From contig JACEFZ010024485.1 of the NCBI GenBank assembly GCA_014155875.1, positions 334,157 through 398,156 of the forward strand: a DNA stretch of 64,000 bases, given 5' to 3'. The DNA comes from Cepaea nemoralis (taxonomy: Eukaryota > Mollusca > Gastropoda > Stylommatophora > Helicidae). The translations under genes and the position numbers were made by a program. How positions within the stretch are numbered: the stretch's first letter is position 1; the number at the start of each line of letters is the position of its first letter. Shown in pieces: positions 41,180 to 53,115 of this stretch. The notes below the pieces were generated by a model. It was not told where the DNA came from and did not search any database. It saw only the letters and a list, made by a program, of their open reading frames with translations.

Positions 41180-41760
41180 CTCGTCATCATCATCATCATC
41201 ATCTTCATCATGTGCCCTGTCTATTGGTGAAGGCGTTCGTGTCTCTCCACTCAGTACCGTTTAGTAGATTTTCTCAGTATGATGCAAGTCTTTGAAATGC
41301 TGCTCCTTACATATAATTTTTCTTTAAAAATGCCACCCCCTTATGGTGCCGCCTGATGCGGCCGCCTCTTTGTGTCATAGCACGGCACGGCCCTGTCTCC
41401 ACTGATCTCTGTCCTTGATGTTCCTGGTCAACTCTGTTGGCAATATTCCTGCATGCCACCGCCTCAGTCCACCCAACATCATATCTTTCCATCTGTCCTC
41501 TGCCTCTTCTCCTACTTATCTTCCCAGTCGATGTTTTCCAATGCTTCTCTTCTCATTACATGACCAAAGAGCATTGTTTGTATCTTTCTTATAGGTGTTT
41601 CAAATGTTCCTCTTTCGTTAGACTCAGACAATCGATGTTAGTTATTCTGGCAGTCAAAGATATTCGCTCCGTGATTCGTTGCCATACAACAAATCAGGTT
41701 CCAGATAACATGTTGATACTCTCTTTCTAACATTCAGTAATTGTGATTTATTGCATAAGA
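41180..41760 (-). mobile_element. RTE-like LINE 3' fragment carrying a MITE
   Basis: (CATCAT)n followed by GTGCCCTG is the reversed LINE terminus. The sequence resumes after the MITE at 41404 with CCTTGATGTTCCTGG and reversed RT C-terminal coding sequence (CATGACC-AA, AGACTCAGACA). Confidence 0.65.
41252..41395. mobile_element. hAT-type MITE, 144 bp, 8-bp TSD
   Basis: Ends CAGTACCGTTTAG and, reversed, CAGGGCCGTGCCGTGC. TCTCCACT is perfect at 41244-41251 and 41396-41403. A related copy is at 43595-43765. Confidence 0.82.
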
Positions 41761-41860
41761 TATTTTTCATTTTCTAAAATATAGCTTTTGCTTGACACAT
41801 GCTGTTATTAATCTCTGTCACATTGTAAAAAATTCTACCAACTGAGAATCGAGAAGTATT

Positions 41861-42005
41861 TCATCATCATCAATCAGGTGCCGTCTCCACAATGAAGGTT
41901 GGCTGTAATGGATCTCCAACACTGTCTCTCGCCCTGACTGTACATTCTGTCAGACTGGCTGTTCGTCCATCTCTTGATGTTATCTTCCCACTTGAGCATT
42001 TAAGT
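41861..42005 (-). mobile_element. RTE-like LINE 3' end fragment
   Basis: TCATCATCAATCAGGTGCCG is a reversed LINE 3' terminus; GGCTGTTCGTCCATC follows in the same sense. Confidence 0.5.
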
Positions 42006-42085
42006 TTAATTAAATATTTCATTTGGCAGGAAAATTATGGACAAAAGTCGCACCGAAAGCATTTTTTCGTGACAATGTAACTATT

Positions 42086-42363
42086 TCATAACCAATGACC
42101 AAATTCTACAAGAAACAAATGAAAACTGTAAACTTATTAGAGAGGTTAGGCGCAGACAGTCACAATCTGTTGGTCACTTTATGAGAAGAAATAAATTGGA
42201 GAACTTGGTGACAACGGTCAAGAAAAAGAGGAAGGCAGAGAAGTAAATACCTAGATGGCTTGGCCACATGGTATGGTCGAGACAAGAACACAGAGCTGAT
42301 CCATGACTCTGATGATCGTGTGAGATGGCGAAACTTGACCGCCCACACTTATCAGCATAGCAC

Positions 42364-42396
<33 letters not shown>

Positions 42397-42418
42397 CTGA
42401 TGATGATGATGATGATGA
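42086..42418 (+). mobile_element. RTE-like LINE 3' end with (ATG)n tail
   Basis: TTAGAGAGGTTAGGCGCAGA, GATGGCTTGGCCACATGGTA and CCGCCCACACTTATCAGCAT match the C-terminus of the ORF at 20995-22815 with frameshifts. The tail is ATG repeats (42365-42418). Confidence 0.85.
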
Positions 42419-43005
42419 ATTATTTCATTAAAAATCACAGAATGTCCTGAAAAACACTATTCGAAGCCACTGTGGTGTTTAATATAGCCCAAAGTATTTC
42501 ACTTTCTGAGCCATGAAGACGTTTATGAACCAGTTTTCTTCGGTGTTCAGATCTTGTAGAATGTCAGTGTTTCAGAGTGGGGGAAAAGACATGCCTGAAT
42601 AAGATATCAATGAAGGGAGGTGTGCCATGAAAGCGGAGAAAGTGGATACCAGAGTATTCAGGAAATGTCAAAAAATTTTCACATGATGTAATGGAGACAG
42701 GACATCTGGCTTATGACGGAGCGAAATGTAGAAAGACTGTTTGGGGTGGGGTTGGGGGGGGGGGGGTCTGATCAGAACAAGCCAATGAATGATACATTTT
42801 TACCATGCTTTTGGTTTCATTCTAGTCCTGGTTATAATTTTCAAATTTTAAATAATCCCTCCTTGAAGACTCATGGGAAATGGTGAGTCATTATAATTAA
42901 CAGTAAAAGGGAAAAGTTAAAACAAACATTTGGAAAATCTTTCTGGCCTTTAAGAGTCTAATGGCATTAAAGTTCTAAGTAGTTCCGTGTCATAATAAAA
43001 GATTG
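42419..43005. other. no gene recognised
   Basis: Includes a poly-G tract at 42745-42767. Confidence 0.4.
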
Positions 43006-43530
43006 CCAATAATCTTCTCTTGTTGTCTTCCTCTGTCTGTCTTGTATAAATGTTTCCAGTTGTCACGTGTTCCAGTTTTGTGTTTCTTCCTGCTGTGTCC
43101 TGAAAATGACATCTGCCTCTTTCTTATGTTTGTGATAAGTGCGCTTTGTGTTTTGCCACTTTCAAAACATTTTAATTACTCATTTTGGCTGCCCAAGGAG
43201 TTGTCAGCATTCTTCCATAATGATGCCTCAGACAGTTTAGCTTGTTTAATAAATGTCCAAGATTCACGGCAGTATGTTAAAACAAGTTCTTTGAAACATA
43301 AAATAATTCTGTATCTAACCTTCAGTGTCAGAAATATATTGCATACGATATTCTCCATTTAATCTAAAGCAACTTTTGATTTTACCTTTTTTTTTTTTTA
43401 AACATCTCGGTGATACATCTTCCATCTGATGTTATTCATATGCCCAGATAGTTGCATTTCTATAATTGATCCAAATCAATAGGCCTACAGTTGACTTTAA
43501 CTGTGCGTTTAGGCATGATCAGTTTCTTTG
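43006..43530 (-). mobile_element. degenerate LINE RT C-terminal fragment
   Basis: The minus strand reads MENIVCNIFLTLKVRYRIIL and TYCRESWTFIKQAKLSEA. It corresponds to MKNI-TNK-LS-ETRKRVL and GCETWT in LINE C-termini. Confidence 0.55.
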
Positions 43531-43594
43531 ATAGTGCCATTACTTGTTCAAGCCGAGGACCAAGTAAGTGAGTTATTTATATTATAACCATCTA

Positions 43595-43765
43595 CAGGAC
43601 CGTGCGGTAGCTTTTCTCAGTATGGTGTACGCCTTCGAAATGCCGCCCTTCATATGTTTTTTTGTGTGTGTGGTAAAAATGCCGCCCCTTATGAAGCCCC
43701 CTTACTGTACCGCCTGATGTAGCAGTAGCAGCCTCTCTGTGTCATCATAGCACGGCACGGCCCTG
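43595..43765. mobile_element. hAT-type MITE, 171 bp, 8-bp TSD
   Basis: Ends CAGGACCGTGCGGTAG and, reversed, CAGGGCCGTGCCGTGCT. ACCATCTA is perfect at 43587-43594 and 43766-43773. Interior shared with 41252-41395 (TTTCTCAGTATG, AAAATGCCGCCCC). Confidence 0.87.
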
Positions 43766-43851
43766 ACCATCTACCACAATAGCTGTCATATTTTTGTACA
43801 GGACTCTTCATTCATGTTTGGGGGTGTTTCGGATGTATTGTGCTAATCTCG

Positions 43852-44060
43852 TACTTTTAAAGACCAATATACTCATGGGTAATATGATCACACTGTCCGA
43901 CTTGACTTCCCAGACCATTTCTTTGTATCCATTTAAGGCTTAGTTATCCTTGGCGCCCGGGACAAATTTTTAAAAAGCCCGCCTCGAGGGGGATTTGAAT
44001 ATATGCCCATTGGGCCGGCAAGCAAGCATGCTAGCCAATGTGCCACCACGGCTCCAATAT
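43852..44060 (-). mobile_element. SINE-5, minus
   Basis: CTTTTAAAGACCAATATACT, AAGGCTTAGTTATCC and the reversed promoter GGGGGATTTGAATATATGCC with GCAAGCATGCTAGCC match the family. Confidence 0.6.
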
Positions 44061-44155
44061 TTTCATTACATTCTCACTGTATAATGAAAACAAACATTTA
44101 GCGTTACTTCGTGTTTTCATACCTGTTGAGATATTTATTTGCCTACATTGAATAC

Positions 44156-44396
44156 CTAGCTCCGTAGCGAAGGGTTTTACTGACGCAGTTCGTGATCCCG
44201 CATACTCGCGTTCGAAACACAGTTGCGAGCGATTTGGAAGCAGACTGCATTTGCGTTGGTTTTTTTACGAAATGATATGGAGGACCGATCGTTCAGAAAG
44301 CAATTGCAAACTACTGAACGTTAACTTGCTAAGACGTCACAACAGCAAACACTGCTGGTGTTGACTGCAACGCCCTGTAAAGAATATGCAACTAAC
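44156..44396 (+). mobile_element. SINE-1 variant
   Basis: CTAGCTCCGTAGCGAAGGG head, CGTTCAGAAAGCAATTGCAA and CCCTGTAAAGAATATGCAAC. More diverged than the copies with clear TSDs. A second, shorter variant is at 44462-44632. Confidence 0.6.
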
Positions 44397-44739
44397 TAAA
44401 ATTGAATACCAGGAATTTTCTCAGTAAAACAAAGGCGACCAGCGTTGCATTAACCACATCACTAATCGAGTACCGTCTCTGTGGCGAAGGGTTTACGGAC
44501 GCGATTCGTATTCCCATATACCCGGGTTCAAAGCAGTGCTGGTTTTTTTCGAAAAAGGTATAGGTGCCCAGGAATCGGGAACAGCCACAATGCTGGTGTT
44601 GACTGTGAAGGACATGCAACTAACTTTTAAAAAATTTTAATCAAGTACGGATTAATCTAAAAATATAGAGCCAACACAATCTACCCCAAAATAAAGCTGA
44701 CTCAGCCAAATTTCTTTAGCTTCCTTGCATCTGTCATAT

Positions 44740-44785
44740 TTCCACACACACACACACGCACACACACACGCACGCACGCACGCAC

Positions 44786-44818
<33 letters not shown>

Positions 44819-44835
44819 GAGTGAGAGAGCAAGTC
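44740..44835. repeat. (CA)n, (CACG)n and (GA)n microsatellites
   Basis: ACACACACACGCACGCACGC then GAGAGAGAGAGACAGACAG. Confidence 0.9.
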
Positions 44836-45120
44836 ATATAACAGGAACCTGATGCAGGTTTTTGACGTATTAAGGCCACCACATGTTTCTAGGCCCTAGT
44901 GTACTGAGGAATAGGCGGCCAGTTTGTCCCTCCCGTGTCGAACGACGATAGTTGATGTCGAACCCTTGTCCTACCGCAATCGTGTCAGAGACATATCTTA
45001 ACCGTTTTACCAACACCTCTGTTATTGCGTTGTGTATTATGTTATATTCTTCCTTATCTTGCTATTTCTTTCTTCTCTCATCCCTCATTTCCAGATTATT
45101 ATTTGTCTTTCAATTTCTTT

Positions 45121-45121
45121 C

Positions 45122-45168
<47 letters not shown>

Positions 45169-45169
45169 G
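45121..45169. repeat. (TTG)n, 16 repeats
   Basis: Pure TTG tract that gives a poly-Cys frame in one reading; not a gene. Confidence 0.95.
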
Positions 45170-45539
45170 CAGTTCTATGGAAATGATGAATAATAGTGTA
45201 TTTAGATGTTTGTTATATTGGTCATGCAACATATCCCATTATTCTTTGATAGTCTGTATTATCCCCATGGTATTATACCTTTCCCTGACTGCTTTATTTT
45301 AAGTAGTGAAAGATCTACACTTTGTGTTCTGTGGAAGACTTCTTTTTAGTCTTAAATATTAATCGAATATTTCCTAATTTTCTATAGCTGAAACATTTTT
45401 ACTACAGCAGTCTGCTCTTGTAGTTCTTGTCCCTACTAAATTGCTTCTGGATCTCCTGTAAACCAATTTGTAGTCACTTTTACTGCGAACATTATCTCAA
45501 GGGCTTTCCCAAGACCATAATCGTCGATTGTGATGTTTG

Positions 45540-45860
45540 AATCTGGTGTTACATATTATCAGATTCTGCCCACGCTATTCATTTGTCTACTCGCTCATTC
45601 TTTTCACCTAGGTCATAGCCGCCAGACATTTTTTCATTACCTATTTTCATCTTGAAGTTCCAGAATATCACGATTTCAACAGTTTTACACTGATCCAAAG
45701 TCATGTATAGCACAGTATAGCTCATTATAAAATGCCTCAATGTCATCTTCTGTGCTATCTGCAGTTGATGCATATGTCTGCATTACATCGATATTCAGCG
45801 GTGGCCATGGAGTTTTCGAATTGAACTCTGAGATTGACCAAAATCATGAAACCGTTTTTG
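45540..45860 (-). mobile_element. LINE endonuclease fragment, degenerate
   Basis: The minus strand has MQTYASTADSTEDDIEAFY (frameshifted) and FWNFKMKIGNEKMSGGYDLG, EKNERVDK. It follows the APE endonuclease pattern YAPT-D, GDFNAK-G and GLGERNERG. Confidence 0.6.
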
Positions 45861-46281
45861 CACTTTGATGATCCCAAATTATGCCAACTCCACTTCTGTG
45901 TTCAGTTCCTCTTGTGTAAATAATTATGTGTTTATTTAAATATTATTTTCCATCCGCATCTGGCCTTTCACTGTCTAATATATTGGTATTTTTTCTATCT
46001 ATTTTATTTTTGGTGTTTTTCAGCTTTCCCAATTTGTGTAAGGGTTTTGACATTTTATGTACCAACACGTAAACTATTTTACTTGCATTGCCATGAAAGT
46101 ATACTATCTACGAAAATGTAAACTCTGTTTCTATGCCCAGTTGGAGATCGATTCTTCTATTCGTAAAAGCCGGGACCGAGAAGCAAATCACGAAATCCAA
46201 GAAGTATTGCATCAGTATTATCGTTATCTCCTCTGGTATTTGATCACACCGAGGACCTGCCACAGCCATATTAAGAATTAT

Positions 46282-46350
46282 ACACACCCATACACACACA
46301 CACACACACACACACAGACAGAGAGAAAGAGAGAGACAGACAGACAGAGA
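46282..46350. repeat. (CA)n and (GA/AGAC)n microsatellites
   Basis: CACACACA then AGAGAGAAAGAGAGAGACAGAC. Confidence 0.9.
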
Positions 46351-46499
46351 GAGGCACTGGCCAGGGTATCAGATTGCCCGATGGTAAGTGGGCACCTAAT
46401 GATTAGGCAACTTTAAACAGTTGACAATATGTTAATATTGTTAATGTCATTTTAGTAGCTTTCTCCCGGCAACCAATGTATTTTTTAAAACCCAAACTG

Positions 46500-46501
<2 letters not shown>

Positions 46502-46569
<68 letters not shown>

Positions 46570-46625
46570 AGAGAGAGAGAGCTAGAGAGAGAGAGAGTGT
46601 GTGTGTGTGTGTGTGGTTTTTTTTT
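46502..46625. repeat. (GA)n, (GT)n and poly-T
   Basis: About 90 bp of GA with two GCTAGA breaks, then GTGTGTGT and T8. Confidence 0.95.
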
Positions 46626-46892
46626 TCTCGTTCGCTCGCTTTGAACTCAAGAGTAGTTATACACGCGATACTACTTCTAGTGTAATGGACTGATTTGTGC
46701 TTGTGGCTTGTGTTTCCCTATTACCAGTGTCCCTCGTCATCAGACGAATCCACTCCGACTTCAGAGGTACTTGTAATTTATAAAGCAAACATTTTAGTCC
46801 AGCTGACCGGTGTAGAGGTTGAACTCGCTACCTCGGCATTAGTATACACTGGATGTTTAAGAACGAGCGCTCTTTTCCATTCGGCCACAGAT
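46626..46892 (-). mobile_element. SINE-3, minus
   Basis: TTCGCTCGCTTTGAACTCAA, GTGTCCCTCGTCATCAG, CCGGTGTAGAGGTTGAAC and TTCCATTCGGCCA match the family in reverse. It directly abuts the simple repeat on its 3' side. Confidence 0.8.
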
Positions 46893-46894
46893 AT

Positions 46895-47225
46895 CAGGGT
46901 GAGAATGAGAAGTGCAACAAATGATCCACAGTTCGTGACCAAGCTATGCAACTACTATCAACAAGGATGGCTCTGTACTAATAGGCAAAAGAAATTCCTG
47001 GGTGTTGCACTGCTAAGCTAAGCTTAACGAACGGGTTTGAGTACAGGGGAACCACGCATATGATACCACGATATCTAGTTTGAAAATCGATATGCAGGCA
47101 GTCACTGACGCGTTCCGATGGCTGGAAGACAAACAGCACACACATGTCATGTTTGTAAGAGACTCCTAGAACTTGCTGAGAAGGGCGAAGATAGGCATGC
47201 TACGTGCAGAGTGACATGTTTCAAT
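46895..47225 (+). mobile_element. I-like LINE RNase H fragment
   Basis: YDTTISSLKIDMQAVTDAFR, WLEDKQHTHVMFVRDS and AKIGMLRAE, with stops, parallel the RNase H fragment at 17900-18428. Confidence 0.65.
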
Positions 47226-47284
47226 TAAAACATCGAAGATAGGGAGCCTCTGCTGGATCTTATGTCAGGACATGGTGTCTTGTT

Positions 47285-48095
47285 CTTCTTCTTCTTCTTC
47301 TTTCGTTCGCTTGAAATATGTCTATAACTGCAGTGCTGTCTCTTGTATGAATTGAACTGTCTTTTTCAGTTCACACAGCCGTCCATACAGTTTATCTTCC
47401 ACTGTCGTCTCTCTAGGCCAGAAGGTTTGCCTAGATATGTTATATTTTGGGCAGTCTTGGAGTATGTGCTCTGCTGTCTGCGACGCCAATCCACATGTAC
47501 ACATGGCTGTTTCACCAATCTTGAATTTTGTATACATGTGGTTGCGTAATCTATTGTGCCCTGTTCTGAGGCGCAAATAATGACTTGTTCTGGTCTATCC
47601 ATAATGTGGTAGTCATCTTGAGCAGGTTTTGGTGGCTTTCTGACTGATTTGATCATTCTTTTCTTTTGGTGGTATGTTACAGGCACATCAGGCTGTTCTT
47701 CTTTGGCTCCTTCCTTAGCCAATTGATCAGCTCTGTCGTTCCCGGGTACTCCACAGTGGGATGGTATCCACTGTATGGTGACCTTATGCTGATTGCTAAG
47801 TTCGGAAAGTAGTGTCCTTAGTACTGGCAATTTCCCAGACAGGAGCGCCTCGAGTACTGATTTTGCATCTGTCAATAGCACCACAGGTTGTGTACCATTG
47901 CTGGTATTTAGTAATTTCTCTGTTGCTATCTTGATTGCCTCAATTTCAGCATCGTAGTTATGGCAGTACTTTCCTGTCGGTACTCTAGCTGTGTCCCTGG
48001 TATTATTTGGGTATTCTATGTACACTCCCGCTCCTCCATTTCGAACAGCATTTTGTGCTGACCCATCTGTGTAGACTCGGATCCAGAGGTCCTGT
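47285..48095 (-). mobile_element. 5'-truncated I-like LINE with RNase H domain and (GAA)n tail
   Basis: The minus strand has all four RNase HI acidic positions: RVYTDGSAQN, NYDAEIEAIKIA, LLTDAKSVLEAL and PGNDRADQLAKEGA, plus WIPSHCG. Near 47577 the frame shifts. Downstream come RLRTGHNRLRNHMYTKFKIG and the cysteine cluster CTCGLASQTAEHILQDCP, then the (GAA)n tail. RNase H removes template RNA during LINE cDNA synthesis. One frameshift and missing RT make this copy dead. Confidence 0.88.
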
Positions 48096-48364
48096 GGGTT
48101 GTGAAACGATCACATAAACAAACTGGCCAAGTCTGCACCCATGCCTGGGGTATTGGTCCACGACAGGCAGATGTTGTTCGGGCCATTTAGGATAATTTAT
48201 ATATAGCTTGCATATGACCTGGAGAGGAGAGAGTGACTAGAGGATTTGACCGACATTCAGAGGACAGGCCAGATGGACAAATAATCAGTCTGCAACTGGT
48301 AGTTAGTTGTTGAAGATAAGAACGGAGCGTGTATGGGTATGGGAATATTCTGAGTTATGTGGGG

Positions 48365-48365
<1 letters not shown>

Positions 48366-48432
<67 letters not shown>

Positions 48433-48547
48433 CCGTAAGTAACCAGCGCGACGCGATCCGCTGCCGAGTCTCGCACAGCTGTTTCATACGTGAGTATACA
48501 GGACTACGAACGTCTTTAACCCCTTCGCAAGGGAAACCAGCATTTAA

Positions 48548-48606
<59 letters not shown>

Positions 48607-48936
48607 GATCGTAAACTGATTAGAGACATTAGACGTAGACAGTTAAAAATTTTTGGGCATGTTATGAGAAGAAATGATCTGGAGAACTTAGTGACAACTG
48701 GTAAAATCGAGGGGAACAGACCAAGGGGAAGACCTAGAAGCAAGTACCTGGATGGCTTGGCCTTGTGGCATGGTCGAGACAGAAACATGGAGCTGATCCA
48801 CGACTCTGGTGATCGAGTGAGATGGCAGAACGTGACCGCCCACGCTTACCGGCATGGCACATGATGGATGATATATATATAATCTTTAAGTGCTATGCCA
48901 GCTGGCGTTGGCGTTCATGCTTCTCCACATATCTCG

Positions 48937-49026
<90 letters not shown>
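48366..49026. repeat. three (AT)n tracts around a LINE 3' end
   Basis: (AT)n at 48366-48430, 48546-48603 and 48947-49026. Between the second and third lies the LINE fragment 48604-48866. Confidence 0.93.
48604..48866 (+). mobile_element. RTE-like LINE 3' end between (AT)n tracts
   Basis: Open frame MRRNDLENLVTTGKIEGNRP, then RGRPRSKYLDGLALWHG, ending HAYRHGT and stop. It is about 90% alike to the end of the ORF at 20995-22815. 5'-truncated. Confidence 0.88.
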
Positions 49027-49027
<1 letters not shown>

Positions 49028-49029
49028 GG

Positions 49030-50240
49030 ACAACGTGGCATAAACAATATTGGATTTTTGACGATTTGAAGTGACGCTGTTGAAATACAGCACGTCTTTG
49101 AAATAAACAACTAATTTCAAAACACAAATAAATACAATGTATTTATTACAGATAGAAAACGGTTATTAGCTTTGAACGTAACGAAGCGAAAACACTATTT
49201 CTAAAGAACTGATAAAACAATGTCAATGTGTTTCTTGAAAAAAGAACTCTCGCCCGGAACGATAATCAGAACTACGCAATTAATGTTGACGTAGAACGCA
49301 AGAAATTTCTTCAACGAAGGAAGAGTTTGTATTGTAATCAGAGATGCACCTTGTCTGACTCACTTGAATTGAATTTGTTGTTTGTCGGTAAATAGTTCTT
49401 GGGAGTATAATCGTAGTTCAACAGTGTAAGTACTCTACCACCAGCTCCATCATACTTCATAGGTGTCTCTTGATTTGCGAGTTGAGGAGGCAGTTTAGGT
49501 TTACATTGACTTCGCTTAGCCTAGCCAAATATGCAAATTTGAGAGAAATTGATTACATTACATCGTCCTGTCTTGTTTCTTGTCATTATTCCATTGTCAC
49601 TTTGTTTCATTAAACTTTTCAGCATACAGATGATTATAACACGAATAAAAATGTGTTAATTTAGAAAGTACGGACCAGTTGATTAAGGATTTGTTACCAT
49701 CGCCAAAGACACATGACACATGTAACTCACTGTAGAGTAGACCATGTAGTGTATATTTATAAATTAAATAAAATATAAATTTGGGATTTATTGGTCTTAA
49801 CCTCAATTCTTTACACTGGGATATCCGATAAGTAACCACTGTCCACTGTAGTTGGCATTTTTTGGGTCTTATTTTAATGTATAATATAAAATACAGTAAT
49901 GTTATTATTATTAAAAGTGGCTTAGCTTAAGTTTGAAGTTAAGCTGACCTTTAGTGGAAACATCCAATCCCACATCTTATTATGGTTAATTTCCATTTAT
50001 TGGACCAAGTTCTTCTTGTATTTCGAAGCAGCACATATGCATTTTGGTGTTACAGTTTTGTTTGTTCCTGGGTACAGGATCTTAATGCTTTCACAGATAA
50101 TTTAGTTGATACTTACCTGATACAACCTGAATTAACCCCCCCCCCCCTTTACACACACACACGTGCGCGCACACGCACACGCACACACACACTTATTTTG
50201 ATAACCACTGGCAAAAATTGTTTTATTAATTTCTATGTTT
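49030..50240. other. no gene recognised
   Basis: AT-rich intergenic sequence; poly-C at 50137-50146 and (CA)n at 50152-50192. Confidence 0.4.
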
Positions 50241-53115
50241 GTTCTCCTAGATAACCACTGGCAACCAATGTTTGCAACATTTCTTTGTTTATTTCCCTAG
50301 GTAAAGTCATAATCCCTGGCAAAAGAAATGATGTATTTCTGTGTTATTGTAGATAACCACTGGTAGCAAATGTTTGATGCATTTCTTTGTCTGTGTTTGT
50401 AAATAACCACTGCAAAATAATTGTTTGATACATTTCTGTTTCTTTCTATAGTTAAGTGCTGGCAACAAATGCTCAATACATTTCTGTGTTTTTCCCCCTA
50501 GGTAACCACTCGTAACCACTGTTTGACACATTTCTCTTGTTTGTTTGTTTGTTTACCTAGATAATAATTGGCTATACATTTGATACATTTCTGTTTTTGT
50601 AAATAACCACTGACAAACAATTGTTTGATACATTTCTGTGTTTCTTTTCTTAGATAACCACTCGCAGCTAATGCTTGATACATTTCTGTGCTTCTTTCCC
50701 TAGTTAACCTCTGGCAACAAATGCTTGATACATTTCTGTGTTTCTTTCCTTAGATAACCACTCGAAGCTAACGCTTGATACATTTTTGTGCTTCTTTCCC
50801 TAGTTAACCGCTGGCAACAAATGCTTGATATATTTCTGTGTTTCTTTCCTTCTATAACCACTGACAACAAATGCTTGATATATTTCTGTGTTTCTTTTCC
50901 TAGATAACCGCTGGCAACAAATGCTTGATATATTTCTGTGTTTCTTTTCCATAGATAACCGCTGGCAACAAATGCTTGATATATTTCTGTGTTTCTTTCC
51001 CTAGATAACCACTGGCAACAAATGCTTGATATATTTCTGTGTTTCTTTTCCTAGATAACCGCTGGCAACAAATGCTTGATACATTTCTGTTTCTTTCCCT
51101 AGATAACCGCTGGCAACAAATGCTTGATACATTTCTGTGTTTCTTTCCCTAGTTAACCGCTGGCAACAAATGCTTGATACATTTCTGTGTTTCTTTCCCT
51201 AGTTAACCGCAGGCAACAAATGCTTGATACATTTCTGTGTTTCTTTCCCTAGTTAACCGCTGGCAACAAATGCTTGATACATTTCTGTTTCTTTCCTTAG
51301 ATAACCACTTGCAACAAATGCTTGATACATTTCTGTGTTTCTTTCCCTAGTTAACCACTGGCAACAAATGCTTGATACATTTCTGTGTTTCTTTCCCTAG
51401 ATAACCGCTGGCAACAAATGCTTGATACATTTCTGTGTTTCTTTCCCTAGATAACCGCTGGCAACAAATGCTTGATACATTTCTGTGTTTCTATCCCTAG
51501 TTAACCGCTGGCAACAAATGCTTGATACATTTCTGTGTTTCTTTCCTGAGATAACCGCTGGCGACAAATGCTTGATACATTTCTGTGTTTCTTTCCCTAG
51601 GTAACCACTCGCAACCATTGTTTGACACATTCTCTGTTTGTTTGTTTGTTTGTTTGTTTACCTAGATAATAACTGGCTACACATGGTTGATACATTTCTG
51701 TTTTTGTAAATAACCACTGACAAACAAATTTTTGATACCTTTCTGTGTTTCTTTCCTTAGATAACCACTCACAACAAATGCTTGACACATTTCTGTGTTT
51801 CTTTCCTTAGATAACCACTTGCAACAAATGCTTGATACATTTCTGTGTTTCTTTCCCTAGATAACCGCTGGCAACAAATGCTTGATACATTTCTCTGTTT
51901 CTTTCCCTAGTTAACCGCTGGCAACAAATGCTTGATACATTTCTGTGTTTCTTTCCTGAGATAACCGCTGGCGACAAATGCTTGATACATTTCTGTGTTT
52001 CTTTCCCTAGGTAACCACTCGCAACCATTGTTTGACACATTTCTCTGTTTGTTTGTTTGTTTGTTTGTTTACCTAGATAATAACTGGCTACACATGGTTG
52101 ATACATTTCTGTTTTTGTAAATAACCACTGACAAACAAATTTTTGATACCTTTCTGTGTTTCTTTCCTTAGATAACCACTCACAACAAATGCTTGACACA
52201 TTTCTGTGTTTCTTTCCTTAGATAACCACTTGCAACAAATGCTTGATACATTTCTGTGTTTCTTTATCTAGATAACTGCTGGCAACAAATGCTTGATACA
52301 TTTCTGTTTCTTTCCTTAGATAACCACTCGCAACAGATGCTTGATACATTTCTGTGTTTCTTTCCCTAGATAACCACTCGCAACAAATTCTTGATACATT
52401 TCTGTGTTTCTTTCCCTAGTTAACCGCTGGCAACAAATGCTTGATATATTTCTGTGTTTCTTTCCTTAGATAACTGCTGGCAACAGTTTCTTGATATATT
52501 TATGTTTCTTTCCTTAGATAACCACTCGCAACAAATTCTTGATACATTTCTGTTTCTTTCCTTAGATAACCACTCGCAACAGATGCTTGATACATTTCTG
52601 TGTTTCTTTCCCTAGTTAACCGCTGGCAACAAATGCTTGATATATTTCTGTGTTTCTTTCCTTAGATAACTGCTGGCAACAGTTGTTTTGATCTATTTAT
52701 GTTCTTTCCTTAGATAACCACTCGCAACAAATGCTTGATACATTTCTGTGTTCTTTCCATAGTTAACCGCTGGTAACAAATGCTTGATACATTTCTGTGT
52801 TTCTTTCCCTAGATAACCCGCTAGTAACAAATGCTTGATACATTTCTGTGTTTCTTCCCTAGATAACCGCTGGCAACAAATGCTTGATACATTTCTGTGT
52901 TTCTTTCCTTAGATAACCACTGGCAACAAATGCTTGATACATTTCTGTTTTTCTTTCCTCAGGATAACCATTGTTTGACACATTTGTCTGTTTGTTTGTT
53001 TGTTTCTGTAGATAACGACTGGCAACACGTCTGATAAATTTATTTTGGGTTCCTGTAGATAACCACTGGCAGAAAATGGGGGGGGGGGGGGGGGTTATTT
53101 CTACAGATAGCTACT
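50241..53115. repeat. 50-bp minisatellite, about 55 copies, with a 410-bp higher-order duplication
   Basis: Unit ATAACCGCTGGCAACAAATG, CTTGATACATTTCTGTGTTT, CTTTCCCTAG. Each unit ends in a pyrimidine tract plus TAG, the form of a splice acceptor on the plus strand. The segment about 51490-51850 recurs at about 51900-52260 with a 410-bp offset, including a (GTTT)n-expanded unit. Long frames on the minus strand (for example 51807-52199) are produced by the repeat. Confidence 0.95.

Noticed and set aside
43003..43362. 119-codon plus frame as a gene
   Set aside because: The opposite strand carries a decayed LINE C-terminus (MENIVCNIFLTLK, CRESWT), which explains the open frame.
44952..45302. 116-codon frame with poly-Cys
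   Set aside because: Translation of (TTG)n; no supporting motif.
51807..52199. 130-codon minus frame, and the similar one at 51597-51788
   Set aside because: Generated by the 50-bp minisatellite; the near-identity of the two reflects the 410-bp block duplication.
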